Shown piece after piece: positions 52,120-62,982 of a DNA stretch of 64,000 nt. The first letter of the stretch is position 1. Each line of letters opens with the position of its first letter. Made by a program: the position numbers and the translations under genes. Under the pieces are notes generated by a model, which saw only the letters and a list, made by a program, of their open reading frames with translations, did no database searches and was not told the DNA's origin. The stretch is taken from NCBI GenBank assembly GCA_012934845.2, contig WNNJ02000096.1, positions 62,001 to 126,000 on the forward strand, written 5' to 3'. This DNA is from Pomphorhynchus laevis. Taxonomy: Eukaryota > Acanthocephala > Palaeacanthocephala > Echinorhynchida > Pomphorhynchidae.

Positions 52120-55096
52120 ATTTTTACGTGGCAAATGCGTGCCGGCGCACACTTACATGACCACAATAACAACAAAATCTAAAAAAACTATAATTGGGAA
52201 CGTAGAGTAAGGGGGAATTACAGGAACGCAGTGATAGAGAGGTGAGTGGCGTCTAAGAAAGGGAAGTGGATGAACGATGGGGAGCTGACAGCGATGAGAC
52301 GAAAAGTTACGAGGAGGCGGAGTTGTATGCTAATGTGGATGGTAGGCCAGGAGAGTTGAGCAAGATATGTGGATGTGTGGTCAAAGCGACAAAGACGTAT
52401 GAGAACTCGAACGGCGGAGTTGATGATGCGTTGTAGGGATAGGATGACGAATTTTGGAGAATTGGCGAAAAGGCTGAGGCAGTAATCGATTTTAGGGCAA
52501 AGAAGCGATGAAAGAGGAGGCATACAGGAACGGAAGTCGATAAGGGGGCGGATAAGGCGGATGTCACGAAAAATTAAGTTAGACTAGCAGACCTTGTCTC
52601 GGACGAAAATTTAAGTGAAAGGTGATCATCGAAATGGAATCCTAAGTGAGATTGTGGACTACGGGGATGATTGATGATGCAAAAGATACAGGGGAAGGAG
52701 ATATGTTAGGTTGACATGGGAGGATCCACATTATTTTAGAGTTGTATGGGTTTAGAACGAGATGAAGATACGAGAGACGTTTGTTTATAGAAGAAAGACA
52801 GTTTGAGGCAGAAATTGCGATATCGTGTATGCGATGGGCGGTTGCATGATCATGTATAAGGATGCCATCGGCGTATTGCATGACGCTAAAAGAGTAAAGT
52901 TTGATAAACGGAGAGAGATCGCCGAGTAGAAAAGAGAAAAGTAGGGGACCTAGGACTGAACCTTGTAGGCCCCGCAGAAAATAGGGATGGGACGAGAGGA
53001 TGATGAATTTGAACAGACTCAAAAAGAGCGGTCGGATAGATGAGGAAACCATGCTACGATGGAAGAAAAAAGCTGTAATCATAACGAAGGCGAGACAGGA
53101 GGATGGAGTGTTCAATTATGTCGAATGTGGATGAGAGGTTGAGGGAGATGAGAACGCTATATGGAGCATTGTCACGAGAAATGATTAGGTCGTTGTAGAC
53201 TTTCATGCAGGCGATTTCTGTGGAGTGATTAGAGCGGAAAGCGGATTGGAAAGGAGGGTACAGATTAGATGAAGATAGATAAATGTTGATCTGTATTAAG
53301 ATAAGGCGCTCTGAGAGCTTGGAAATGTGCAAGGACATGAGGAAAGATGAGGCTTCGGCAGGTGAGACAGGGAGAATATAAAAGATTTCCGGAAGGATGA
53401 GGCGAGTAGCCGTGAGATGGAATGAAACAAGGTTGTGAGAGATCAGCGTTGATATTTTGGTCTGAAGAAATGACGAATAATCATTGGCATTGATGTTGCA
53501 CGGCGAAGAGAAGCGAGCAAGGATTGAGTTAAAAGTATGCCAGAGAGTCTTAGAGTTGAATGAAGTGATTATTTTATGCTGCCAGAGTTGCATTTGGTAC
53601 GTAGTAGGTTGAGATGAGACCGGCGATAAGCAAGATAGGAATCACAGAAAGACGGAGTGATCGAGCGGAAATCACGTATGAGAGAGCTGTGATAGACTCG
53701 AAAAGCATGACGGAGTCGACGCTTTGAAAGTTTGCATTGGATGTCAAACCATGGGACACGGTGAAAGCGACGGTGAGGATGAGACTTGTAAGGCAAGAGT
53801 AGATCGAGAGTAGGTGTGAGTTCAGAGTCGAAAAGAAAGGCAAGATCGTGAGGAGAGGATTATGTTATTGTGTGAGAAGATAGAGACGATTTAAGTTAAG
53901 CGGCGCGGAGAAGAGGGAGGTCAATTTTTCTCCAAGGCCGACGTAGGATGGTAGGTGTGTGAAGCGGGGACTGATTGGAAGTGAGATCAAGGGTGACAAG
54001 AAAGTGATCGGATAGTCCATGATCGGAGATGGACAGTGAGGTGTAGGCAGCAAAACGATCAAGGACAGCGATAATGTTGACTGGCTTGTCAAGGATTTCT
54101 GTGGCGGGGGAGTGGAGATGAGTTTGTAATTGTAGTTGGATAGAATGTTGATGAACCGAATGGAATCGGGGGAAGAGGGGCGGTCTAGGCGGATGTTGAA
54201 GTCACCTATAACGAGTGAAGTGATGGAGGAAAAAAACAACGGGTAAGGTAGTCAGCGAGTTCGGTAAAAAATAATGATGTATGATCTGATGAACCAGGAC
54301 GGTATTCAATTGGGAGATCTAAAGTGATCGGTCTAGAAGAACGATAAGTGAGCAATTCAAAATAGCAAGGACTGAAAGGGGGATTGATTTTGCGAAGAGA
54401 CGCGGGGTGACGCGCGAATGCGACGATGCCGCCATGATTAGAGAATTCAGAAGGGCATGAGCTGAGGGGGCGGGCAAATTCGACTGGGGAGCAACCGGCA
54501 GAGAACAGACGGCGAATGGAAAGGTCGTCGGAATATGAGTGCCAGGATTCGGTGAGGCAGAATAGATCGATGGATTGCTTGGTGAATAGGTTGAGGATAA
54601 GATCGGATTTATTGAGAATAGATCTAGTGTTGAGGAGACCGAGGCGGAAACCGTGTGTTGTGGCAAAAGAGTCTAGTGGAGAAGACACATAGGAGAGATG
54701 GAGCGCCATCGAATTTTTGGACGGGTGTGGACAACTTGAAAATTTCCGTCTATGTTTCGGATGGAGAGAGATGTTTCGCCGTTTTCCTCGCGACGGCGTT
54801 CTTAGATACGGGCAGAAGAGAGTTGAGCGATTTCAGAAGGGGTGCGATCGGGGAAAATTCGAGTGTTTAAAGATGACATGATTTTAAATCGTTGAGAGAA
54901 GACAGAGGACGCGTGAGAGCAATGCTTAAAAACAATTTTTAGGAGAGGGGCTGGGAGGGATTAGATTGAGAAGATTTGTTTAGGCGGATGAATGGGACAG
55001 GAGAGATGTCCTTGAAAAAGGATGGTTTATCCGAAGGAACTAGAGACGAGAAATGGATCTAGAGGCGGAAACATCGTGGTCGAGATGTGCTTGTGG
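52120..55096 (-). mobile_element. LINE B1 copy, 5'-truncated in ORF1, degenerate
   Basis: ORF2 pieces match the 35.6-39.5 kb copy closely. The endonuclease part (54709-54206) has the same length and ends at the same run-of-seven-T frame change, and the next piece (54239-53865) also ends at the same place. The RT part has an internal deletion joining the LPVSPAEASS region to KLSERLILIQIN (near 53330) and further frame changes. The YADD region reads MQYADGILIHDHA. The C-terminus ends near 52220 in a shifted frame. The 3' hairpin is GCGTGC-CGGC-GCACAC (52137-52152). The 5' end is in mid-ORF1 at about 55096, abutting LINE A3. Confidence 0.88.
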
Positions 55097-56545
55097 ATAT
55101 AATGATGTCTAGTACTTGTGGAGTCTTCTTTTAAAAGTATTAAGTGAACTGCATCAAACGGTGTCTGCATCAAGGTTGTTCCAAAGCTCAACAATTCTTC
55201 TATCAAATTGCATCGCGCCCAATTTCTGTACCCTGTTTCTTCGAATAGTTAAAGAATGACCGCGAAGAACATTTGAACCACGTAGTTGAACCCTACTCCG
55301 AAGAGGGTGATGAGGACGTTGGAATAAATGCCAAACAAGGCACATATCCATGTACCGACGGGTCCATGTGACGGTCTCAAGTCCTAATGATCTCAGTCTG
55401 TCTTCATAAGGCAGCGACGCCAACGTTGGTGCTAGCTTTGTTGCCCTGCGAAGTACCCTCTCTGATTTCTTATGTTCATGCACAGTACGTGGGTATACAA
55501 CCGGAGCTGCATATAAAAGTCTACTCAATACATGTGCTAAAATCAGAGGCCGAAGAGCAGTCGGATTAACGCGAACAAACGCGCGTCGAATCATACCTAT
55601 CATTTTATTGGAGTTGGCACAAGCTTGATCAGTGTGCTTTTTAGTTGATAAATTAGAGGTAAGCCCATACTCCTTAAATCTTTGTAACTATCGACACTTT
55701 CCACGATACAGCCCTTATATTTGTAACAAGCAGATGTTAAATGCTTGCGAGCATTACTAATAATACGCATGTGTTTGCATTTCGAAACATTTATCACAAG
55801 CTTGTTAGACGCCGCCCACAACTCCACATTATCTATGTCAGTTTGCAAATTATCAACATCCTCACATGAATAAATGGGCCGCCATATTTTTAAGTCATCT
55901 GCATACAAACATGATCGAGAGTGAATGTACCCAGACAAATCGTTAACATAAATGCTGAATAAAAGCGGACCCAAAACTGAACCTTGAAGTACTCCAATAT
56001 GACATTCTCTAGACACAGGCAATGACCAATCGACAAGTACTCGAAAGCAACGATTACGAAGAAATTATCTAATCCAATCAACCATTATGTTTTGGAGTCC
56101 AGTATTGACAAGTTTCTAAGAAGTAGACCATGATCTACTCTATCAAAGGCTTTTGAAGAGTCGAAGAATATAATTTCTGTATCGGTATAGTGTGCCTTAT
56201 TCGCTGTCCAATCAAGATGAGCATCAAGCAAATTTGAAACAGTTGAATAACCCTCCCGAAATCCGTGCTGATTAGGGACTAAAATTTTTCCTACACGAAA
56301 AAACTCAACCATGTAGCGATGCACAAACCTCTCCAACACTCTACAGCAAATGCAGGTAATGCTCACCGGCCTATAATTCTCGACGGAAAAGCGATCTCCC
56401 TTCTTGAAGTAGGGAAGAACAATTGACTGTTTCCACACATTAGGAAGAGATCTTTCTAAGATTGACTGGTGAAAAATTGCACAGAGAGGAACCCAAATTG
56501 AGCCTGCTAATCTGCGCAGATAAACAGAAGGTAGTAAGTCACAAT
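55097..56545 (-). mobile_element. LINE A3, RT part (continuation of 60625-62345)
   Basis: On the minus strand this gives DLLPSVYLRRLAG, WKQSIVLPYFKKGDRF, ENYRPVSITCICCRVLERFV, HGFREGYSTVSNLLDAHL, IIFFDSSKAFDRVDHGLLL, GVLQGSVLGPLLFSIYVNDL, CLYADDLKIWRPI and KCKHMRIISNA. The C-terminus has MIGMIRRAFVRVN, LRGSNVLRGHSLT and VELWNNL. There are frame changes near 56080 and 55620. The frame enters from the right exactly where the A3 part at 60625-62345 breaks off, so LINE A2 (56546-60624) is inserted between them. The 3' end is lost next to LINE B1. Confidence 0.85.
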
Positions 56546-56770
56546 ATTCCTAGCACTTGTTAATCGCAATAACAGAAAACTGGCTTCACGCCGATATATC
56601 TGATCACGAGATTGAAATAGATAATTATTCTTCTTATCGTGTCGATAGGACCGGAAAGAGAGGAGATGGGGTAATTTTATATTTACATAATAGTGTAGCG
56701 TTTATGACCTTAAGTGCCAAGTCTGAAGGTCGAAACACTATGTCGATAAAAAATTGTCTTGATTGTTAAA
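56546..56770 (+). mobile_element. duplicated A2 endonuclease fragment at the 5' end of the A2 insertion
   Basis: A 170-bp stretch (VAITENWLHADISDHEIEID to LSAKSEG) repeats 57860-58035 with about 5% differences, in the same orientation. It lies between the A3 junction and the A2 5' region. Confidence 0.85.
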
Positions 56771-56942
56771 TACTTAAAAAATATTCAGATTTAAAAATTA
56801 ATAAAAACATGTAAAGGATCAACGATCAACATTTACAACGATTACTTACAACGATTACTGAAGACAACAATCATTACTGTTGAATATTCTTGATCAATAA
56901 CTACTTACATAACTACTTAAAATTCAATAACTGAAACTAATT

Positions 56943-57676
56943 ATGATCAATATGGGGAAACGGAGGAAAACGACAAAATCGACTGTGAATGATAATGGAT
57001 CCCAGCATTATGTAGAGTGTTCCATGGCAGATTGCCCTGTGTGGACTACTGTTTGGCTACCTTCGTCTTCCTTCAAATTTTCTAGATAGAGATTTTCTAT
57101 GCGGATTCTGTTCAGCATCTCTTCGTAAAGAATTGATAGTTTCAAAGAATGATCAATCGTCTATCAGCCATGACAATTCAAATAGTATCGTTTGTGACAA
57201 AGATTTTAGTGAAATACAATTCGAACGAAACTGTGGCAGACATGGAAAAGAACAATTATTATCATCAAATGAAGAAAGCGATCGATTTACAGACAATTCC
57301 CGAACATTGCAAGAGCAACACGTTGTCACAGATTTCCTGCAAATCGAAAAGTGAATCATTAAATTGAACATCGAACTTATTAATCAATAGATCATCACCG
57401 ATTATAGAAAATAACAGTTTGGACAATGGCAATCTTATCAATAACAGAAATTTGGATAGTGGAAACCTACAACGATCGTACAGTAAATCCGATATGAATT
57501 CAAGCTTCTCAGCATCTCTTACTTATCCAGATGTATTTACTGATCCAATCAATGCTTATTCACCTAAGCGCTCTACATATGTAAACATTCTGGGTCAGTC
57601 AGAGGAAGTGTCTCTTAATCACAAAGATTCAAATCAATTCGAGTCATTGGCAAATGTTATACATGTGATTAATTAG
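56943..57676 (+). pseudogene. LINE A2 ORF1, N-terminal zinc part only, frameshifted
   Basis: ATG at 56943: MINMGKRRKTTKSTVND, then ECSMADCPVWTTVWLPSSSF. A frame change precedes DFLCGFCSASLRK (57090 on). A Ser/Asn/Asp-rich linker follows in further frames (57133-57354 and 57419-57676). The RRM/CTD-type domain present in A1, A3, A4-type and A5 ORF1s is absent. The frame ends TAG at 57674-57676, overlapping the open ORF2 frame by 4 nt. An internal deletion removing the ORF1 C-terminus and the ORF2 start is the simplest reading. Confidence 0.75.
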
Positions 57677-60525
57677 ATAACATTGTTTATCCTCAATCAC
57701 AGTTGTGGTCTGCTCTGGCAAAATCCAATAGTGTCAACAGTAAGGGAAATAACACATGTGCTTCAATAGGCTATAGTTATGTGATCTTGTATACTAACAC
57801 ACGCTGTCTTCTTAATAAAATTCACGAATTGAAGCAACGTATTCAATATGCCCAGCCCTTGTTAGTCGCAATAACAGAAAGCTGGCTTCACTCCGATATA
57901 TCTGATCAAGAGATTGAAATAGATAATTATTCTTCTTATCGTGTCGATAGGACCGGAAAGAGAGGAGGTGGGGTAATTTTATATTTACATAATAGTGTAG
58001 CGTTTATGACCTTAAGTGCCCAGTCTGAAGGTGGTACAGAAACACTATGGGGCGATATATTACTGTCCGGTCATGTGATAGTTACTATTGGTCTTATATA
58101 TCGTAGTCCAAGAATGGATGTTTGTTCCATAGTTGATACATTATTAAAGTTTGGATCCCGTAGTAATGTGGTAGTAGTGGATTATCTAAATATTCCTTCT
58201 ATAGACTGGACTAACTACATATGCTTAGATAACAATAATTATTCATCAGCATTCCTTGATACTATCAATTTTCTTAATTTAACGCAATATGTCTCAATGT
58301 TTACTCGTTCCTCTGGAGACCATCAATCTTTGCTTGATATTTGTCTTACTTCCGATAAATATTTGGTCACTGGTATAACATATTTGGATCCCTTAGGCAG
58401 CTCTAATCATTCTGTTATTCGCTTTAATACAAACTTATCTAATATATTGTCACAACCTGAGTCTTCATGTATGTCAGTACAATGTTTCAAAACCAATTAC
58501 AGTTTAGTACGTCAATCCCTTCTCGGTACAAATTGGTATGATCCATTGATTTTTGGAGTTGAATCATCTTGGCAACAATTTGAAACTCTAATGATATCGC
58601 TCCTTCTACGTTTCTCACCTCGTAAGGTAGCAACTGCCCGTGCACGCACAAATCCTTGGTTTGATAAGGAGCTTCAAGATGCATTGAGATCCAAGAAGCA
58701 AAAATTCGTAAGGTATAGGAATGGAGAAACTGATTATAGGTCATTTAAAAAGTGTCGGAATCATTTCACATATCTCAAGAGACTTAAAAAGCGGCAATTT
58801 GAACAAGTACTGATAGGAAAGTCAGCCAACAATCCTAACATATTATTTAAATATGCAAATTTTAAAAGTAATGTTCGATCTTCTAGCTCTATCATTGGAA
58901 ACAATGGACGCATTCTAGTAGATCATTTCGATATTGCTAATGCATTTGGTCGTAAATTTCTCGTATCAGCTACTACTTCTCCTTGTATAGAAATTACTCG
59001 TATTAATCCGTCAATTTTTGATATTCTTCACTTGTTCACAGTTCAAGATGTTATGAAAGAGTTTAAACGACTGAAACCGTCGGGCTCGATTTGCCCAGAT
59101 TTACTTCCCTCAATATACCTGAAGAATCTTCATGATGTCATTGCTGCGCCTTTATATAGGATATTTATAGCATCATTATATTACGGTATAGTCCCGAATG
59201 CATGGAAACGCTCTATCATTAAGCCGCTTCATAAGAAAGGTGATCGATCATGTGTAGATAACTACCGACCGGTTAGTTTAACCTCTGTATCGTGTCGTGT
59301 ATTAGAGAGATTACTTTATCGGATAATCAGTAGCTACCTAGAATCATACAGGTTACTTTCTACTAATCAGCACGGATTCCGTAAAAACTGTTCCACAGTA
59401 ACCAACCTTTTATTGGCACAGGAAAGTTGGGGTTCCATAGTGGATGAGGGGTATGCTGTCGATGTCATATTTTTTGACTTCTCCAAAGCATTTGATCATG
59501 TACCCCATGACAAGTTGATTATGAAGATAAGTGCATTAAAAATCAATCCAATTATCATTCGTTGGATATGCAACTTTCTTTCTGGTCGCACATACCAGGT
59601 CGCCATTAACGGTACCCTTTCCGAGCATTATCCAGTTAATGCCGGTGTCCCGCAAGGGTCTGTATTGGGTCCTTTGCTGTTTTGTATTTTCATCAACGAT
59701 CTACCCAGTGTAATAAGTTCGCATTCATTATTATTTGCTGACGATTTAAAAATTTGGAGAGCCATCAAGTCGAATTATGATCGTAACATTCTTCAATCAG
59801 ATATTGACACGGTTCTTAAGTGGGCACGTTCTAATGGTCTGTCTGTTAATGCCTCGAAGTGCACTTGCATGCACATTCGATCACGTAATATTGTTCCAGT
59901 GCCGATATATCATCTCGGGGATCGAGTGATTAAATTGGTTTCGAGCTATAAAGATCTTGGCGTATTGATAACGGATGATTTCTCCACTCGCCAAAACACT
60001 GAGTACATTTGTTCGAAGGCCATGCGTATGGTTGGTTTCCTTCGCCGATCATTCAGCTATGTGAGTCCACGTTCTTTTAGAGTTCTTGCAAACGCTTTTG
60101 TACTAAGTCATTTGTTATATGCTTCTCAATGTTCATACCCTCGAACCAGAGATGAGATTAATCGACTTGAGAAGGTGCTACGTAGGGCAACAAAATTAGT
60201 ACATTCTTTGAGAGAACTTCCTTACGAGGACCGTCTTCGGTCTTTAAATATGCAGTCATTATGTGATATTCGTGACTCGCGGGATCTGTGTCTTGTATGG
60301 GAGGTATTTCACAATGAACACCATGTGTTGCGTGGGCTCTTCAACATTCGATCAACTCGAGCTTTGCGAGGTCACTCGTTTTATCTTAGTCGCCAACGAA
60401 TAGTACATTCTAGGACGATTCAATTTGGACAACGAATAATAAATTCATGGAATCGTTTAAGCGATGATATTGTAAATGCGGGAACTCGTGAGCTCTTTAA
60501 ACGACAGATTATTTTAAATTGTTAA
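57673..60525 (+). CDS. LINE A2 ORF2: APE endonuclease and reverse transcriptase, open but without an early ATG
   Basis: The frame is open from just after a TAA (57670-57672) to 60525, about 950 codons. The first 100 codons have no ATG, so initiation is unclear. The endonuclease has LYTNTRCLLNKIHE (Asn), ITESWLHSDISDQEIEID (Glu), RGGGVILYL, GLIYRSPR, VVDYLNIPSIDWT (GDFN changed to VDYLN), LLDICLTSDKY and GSSNHSVI (Asp of SDH replaced by Asn). The RT has NYRPVSLTSVSCRVLERLL, HGFRKNCSTVTNLL, FFDFSKAFDHVPHDKL, GVPQGSVLGPLLFCIFINDL and LFADDLKIWRAI, and the C-terminus LRGHSFYLSRQ. Two altered endonuclease residues suggest a nuclease-weak enzyme with an intact RT. Confidence 0.88.
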   Translation, partial: LDNIVYPQSQLWSALAKSNSVNSKGNNTCASIGYSYVILYTNTRCLLNKIHELKQRIQYAQPLLVAITESWLHSDISDQEIEIDNYSSYRVDRTGKRGGGVILYLHNSVAFMTLSAQSEGGTETLWGDILLSGHVIVTIGLIYRSPRMDVCSIVDTLLKFGSRSNVVVVDYLNIPSIDWTNYICLDNNNYSSAFLDTINFLNLTQYVSMFTRSSGDHQSLLDICLTSDKYLVTGITYLDPLGSSNHSVIRFNTNLSNILSQPESSCMSVQCFKTNYSLVRQSLLGTNWYDPLIFGVESSWQQFETLMISLLLRFSPRKVATARARTNPWFDKELQDALRSKKQKFVRYRNGETDYRSFKKCRNHFTYLKRLKKRQFEQVLIGKSANNPNILFKYANFKSNVRSSSSIIGNNGRILVDHFDIANAFGRKFLVSATTSPCIEITRINPSIFDILHLFTVQDVMKEFKRLKPSGSICPDLLPSIYLKNLHDVIAAPLYRIFIASLYYGIVPNAWKRSIIKPLHKKGDRSCVDNYRPVSLTSVSCRVLERLLYRIISSYLESYRLLSTNQHGFRKNCSTVTNLLLAQESWGSIVDEGYAVDVIFFDFSKAFDHVPHDKLIMKISALKINPIIIRWICNFLSGRTYQVAINGTLSEHYPVNAGVPQGSVLGPLLFCIFINDLPSVISSHSLLFADDLKIWRAIKSNYDRNILQSDIDTVLKWARSNGLSVNASKCTCMHIRSRNIVPVPIYHLGDRVIKLVSSYKDLGVLITDDFSTRQNTEYICSKAMRMVGFLRRSFSYVSPRSFRVLANAFVLSHLLYASQCSYPRTRDEINRLEKVLRRATKLVHSLRELPYEDRLRSLNMQSLCDIRDSRDLCLVWEVFHNEHHVLRGLFNIRSTRALRGHSFYLSRQRIVHSRTIQFGQRIINSWNRLSDDIVNAGTRELFKRQIILNC

Positions 60526-60586
60526 CTGATTTGTTTTTGATTTTCTCTTTTTCTTTTATTTTGACTATCGATTTGTCAGCAACTGT

Positions 60587-60597
60587 GAGCTATGCTC
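60587..60597 (+). other. 3' stem-loop of LINE A2
   Basis: GAGC-TAT-GCTC, followed by TAACGTTG and the (TAA)n tail. Confidence 0.55.
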
Positions 60598-60624
60598 GTA
60601 ACGTTGTCTACATAATAATAATAA

Positions 60625-62345
60625 TTCGGAATAGACTTTAGCTGGTGTTATCAAATTGTCAAGGTCCAACTCAAGACACGTGTCAGAGTAAGTGTTCAGC
60701 ACACTAGATTCCATACAAAAAGTTTCATGTTCATTTGCGGGCTCTACTGAAGTGCAATAGTGTGCCGCAAACTCTTCAGTTAGGTCATTCGCGGCAATGT
60801 CATAGAAGTAGTGACCAATCGAAGAATCAACAGCTCCCCTACTTGATAGGTACTGAAAAAGGACCTTTAAATCGTATTTACACTGGTTAGCTAATGCATT
60901 CTCAAATGCACACCGCTTCTTTCTCTTCAATGAATTGAATAAATTTCTTGCCTGTTTAAAAACATCATAACTACACTCCCCAACTTTGTAGCGATTGAAG
61001 ATCAAATTACGAGTCCTCAATGTTGAACGTAACTCAGAATCGAAGCAGGGAGAATCTTTTCGACGTGTCATGCTTCTAAGTGGAGAGAATAAAATAAGCA
61101 GCGACTCTAAGGTTCTCTGAAAGTAATTCCACGCGCCGTGTACTCCAATATCAGCGGGATCTGGCCAGGAAGCTGTTGAAAGTATTGACTGAATTGGATC
61201 TGTGTTGGTTTTGAAAGCATTAACCACTTGATTTTCACGCGGACCTCGAGTTTCTTCTTGAAACGTTAACCTAAAGATCACTACGCAATGATCAGACATA
61301 CCGATCGGGGCATCATAACGGATAGCGTTAATAATCTCACTGTTCGAAGATAAACATACATCTAATAGAGATCTACTGTCACTAACAAAACGAGTGCATT
61401 TTTGGACATGCTGAGTTAAACCACAATAGATGATACACTCCAAAAGGTCATAGGAAGCATGCTTACAAGTAGGAAAAGCCGTATATGAATTCCAATCAAC
61501 CCAAGGCATATTCAAGTCACCAAGTATTAAAACATTTGATGGTACCTTTAGAATAAAGTTCTACTTCCCCAATCAGTCTATCTGTGGCGGCCAAGGGTGA
61601 ACGATATACTACCCCCAGAACAAGCGGAGCGGTATACATGAATTTTACCCGACACCACAAACTTTCGACTTTATCAGAAGTGCTAAGAACAGTTACTTTC
61701 ACATCGTTGCTCACATAAAGAATAACACCTCCACCTCTTCCACTTTCACGATCACTGCGGAAAACCAGATAAGCAGGGATGGATACTTCATTATCAACAA
61801 TATCACCATATAGCCATGATTCTGTGATAGCAATAGAACAAATTAATTGAACTCTATATCTCAGTTCATCTATCTTCGATATAAGACTGCGAACATTACA
61901 ATCAAGAGTTTCACAATGCCCCAACATACCTCTGGGAGTATTCCTATCACCCCTCACACATCCTAATAACCCGGACGCTAAACCATTTAGACTGTGATAG
62001 GCAGAGTAGACGAGCCCGTTTCGATTACAGAATGCACGCGAAGCGACATGACTAGTGGGCTCCAACTCAGCCGGGTGCGTCGCTTCACAATCTGAAAATT
62101 TTTCACATAGAGATTTGTTTCTCCTTTAGCAACACGAGATGCTGGTTCCTCTTTAACCTTCGATATTTTTTTTCGTTCTGATACATCAAGATCTTTCAGC
62201 AGTCGAATATTAGACCCTTTGAGACGGAACGAGTTTCGCAACATTAAGATAGCATGAAGTTGGTTATGGAAGACAGCTTAGAGTAGTCGGGGTTTATTAT
62301 TTAAAGCATTACGCTTACCTAGGCGGAAAAGAGCGACAAGTTTAA
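60625..62345 (-). mobile_element. LINE A3, ORF1 end and ORF2 endonuclease part
   Basis: The minus-strand ORF1 C-terminus (about 62340-61987) reads RLKGSNIRLLKDLDVSERKK then LYVKNFQIVKRRT. The ORF2 endonuclease has CNVRSLISKIDELR (Asn), ITESWLYGDIVDNEV (Glu), RGGGVILYVSNDV, VVYRSPLAAT, then after a frame change near 61516 NMPWVDWNSY, LLDVCLSSNSE and MSDHCVV (Asp/His). It continues through the linker (FENALANQCKYDL) to ITPAKVYSEL, where LINE A2 interrupts it. RT continues at 56545. It is 5'-truncated in ORF1. Confidence 0.85.
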
Positions 62346-62982
62346 CTTTTTAGACTGTCTCATATAGATCTTTCATCTTTATATCTATATATTGATCTTT
62401 CATCTTTTTAATCAGAAGGAACTTCTATGTTATCCTGTTTGGGCCCATATTTCTCGACTGCACATAGCAGTGGGGCCGAATACATTCTAATGATGCATAT
62501 CCTCTGATAAAATTTGATTATTTGGTTTATCTTATTTTAATAAAAAGGATATTGTTTATTATCTATCCATAAAAAGTTTCTTAAGAGTTTACATTTTTTA
62601 AAATATCTTTTTGATTTTTAATTCGTGTTCCATCTAATCCTATGTTTAGGCATGATAATAATTATCCTCGTGTGGATAATTTATTATGTCTAATTTAATT
62701 TATTATGTCTAAATATTATAGTTTTAATAATATTTTTAATTTATATTAATTTAATGTTGATTTTTTAATATATAGATCTTTCATCTTTTTCTTTTATTAG
62801 AATTAATTATTCTAATTATAGTATATTTACAAATATGGAAGCGTAAATTTAAATAGTTTTTTTCAGAATATTCTTTCTTAATATTTTAATAAACATATTT
62901 TAATTGTCTGAAAAATTTATTGGGTACTTATAGAGATAAGCTTAAATTATAGTGTACTATAATTTTACTGAGTTATACTACT
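62346..62982. other. AT-rich stretch, nothing recognised
   Basis: TAGATCTTTCATCTTT recurs at about 62366, 62393 and 62774. I see nothing else supportable. Confidence 0.4.

Larger units (their letters stand above)
56546..60624 (+). mobile_element. LINE A2, inserted into LINE A3
   Basis: In order: the duplicated endonuclease piece, a leader (56770-56940), shortened and broken ORF1 (56943-57676), an open 940-codon ORF2 (57673-60525), and a 3' UTR with stem GAGC-TAT-GCTC (60587-60597) and (TAA)n tail (60612-60624). The flanking AATATTC (left) and AATAATTC (right) may be a short target duplication. ORF2 integrity suggests a recent copy, but the ORF1 defect and lack of an ORF2 ATG suggest it is not autonomous. 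Confidence 0.88.
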
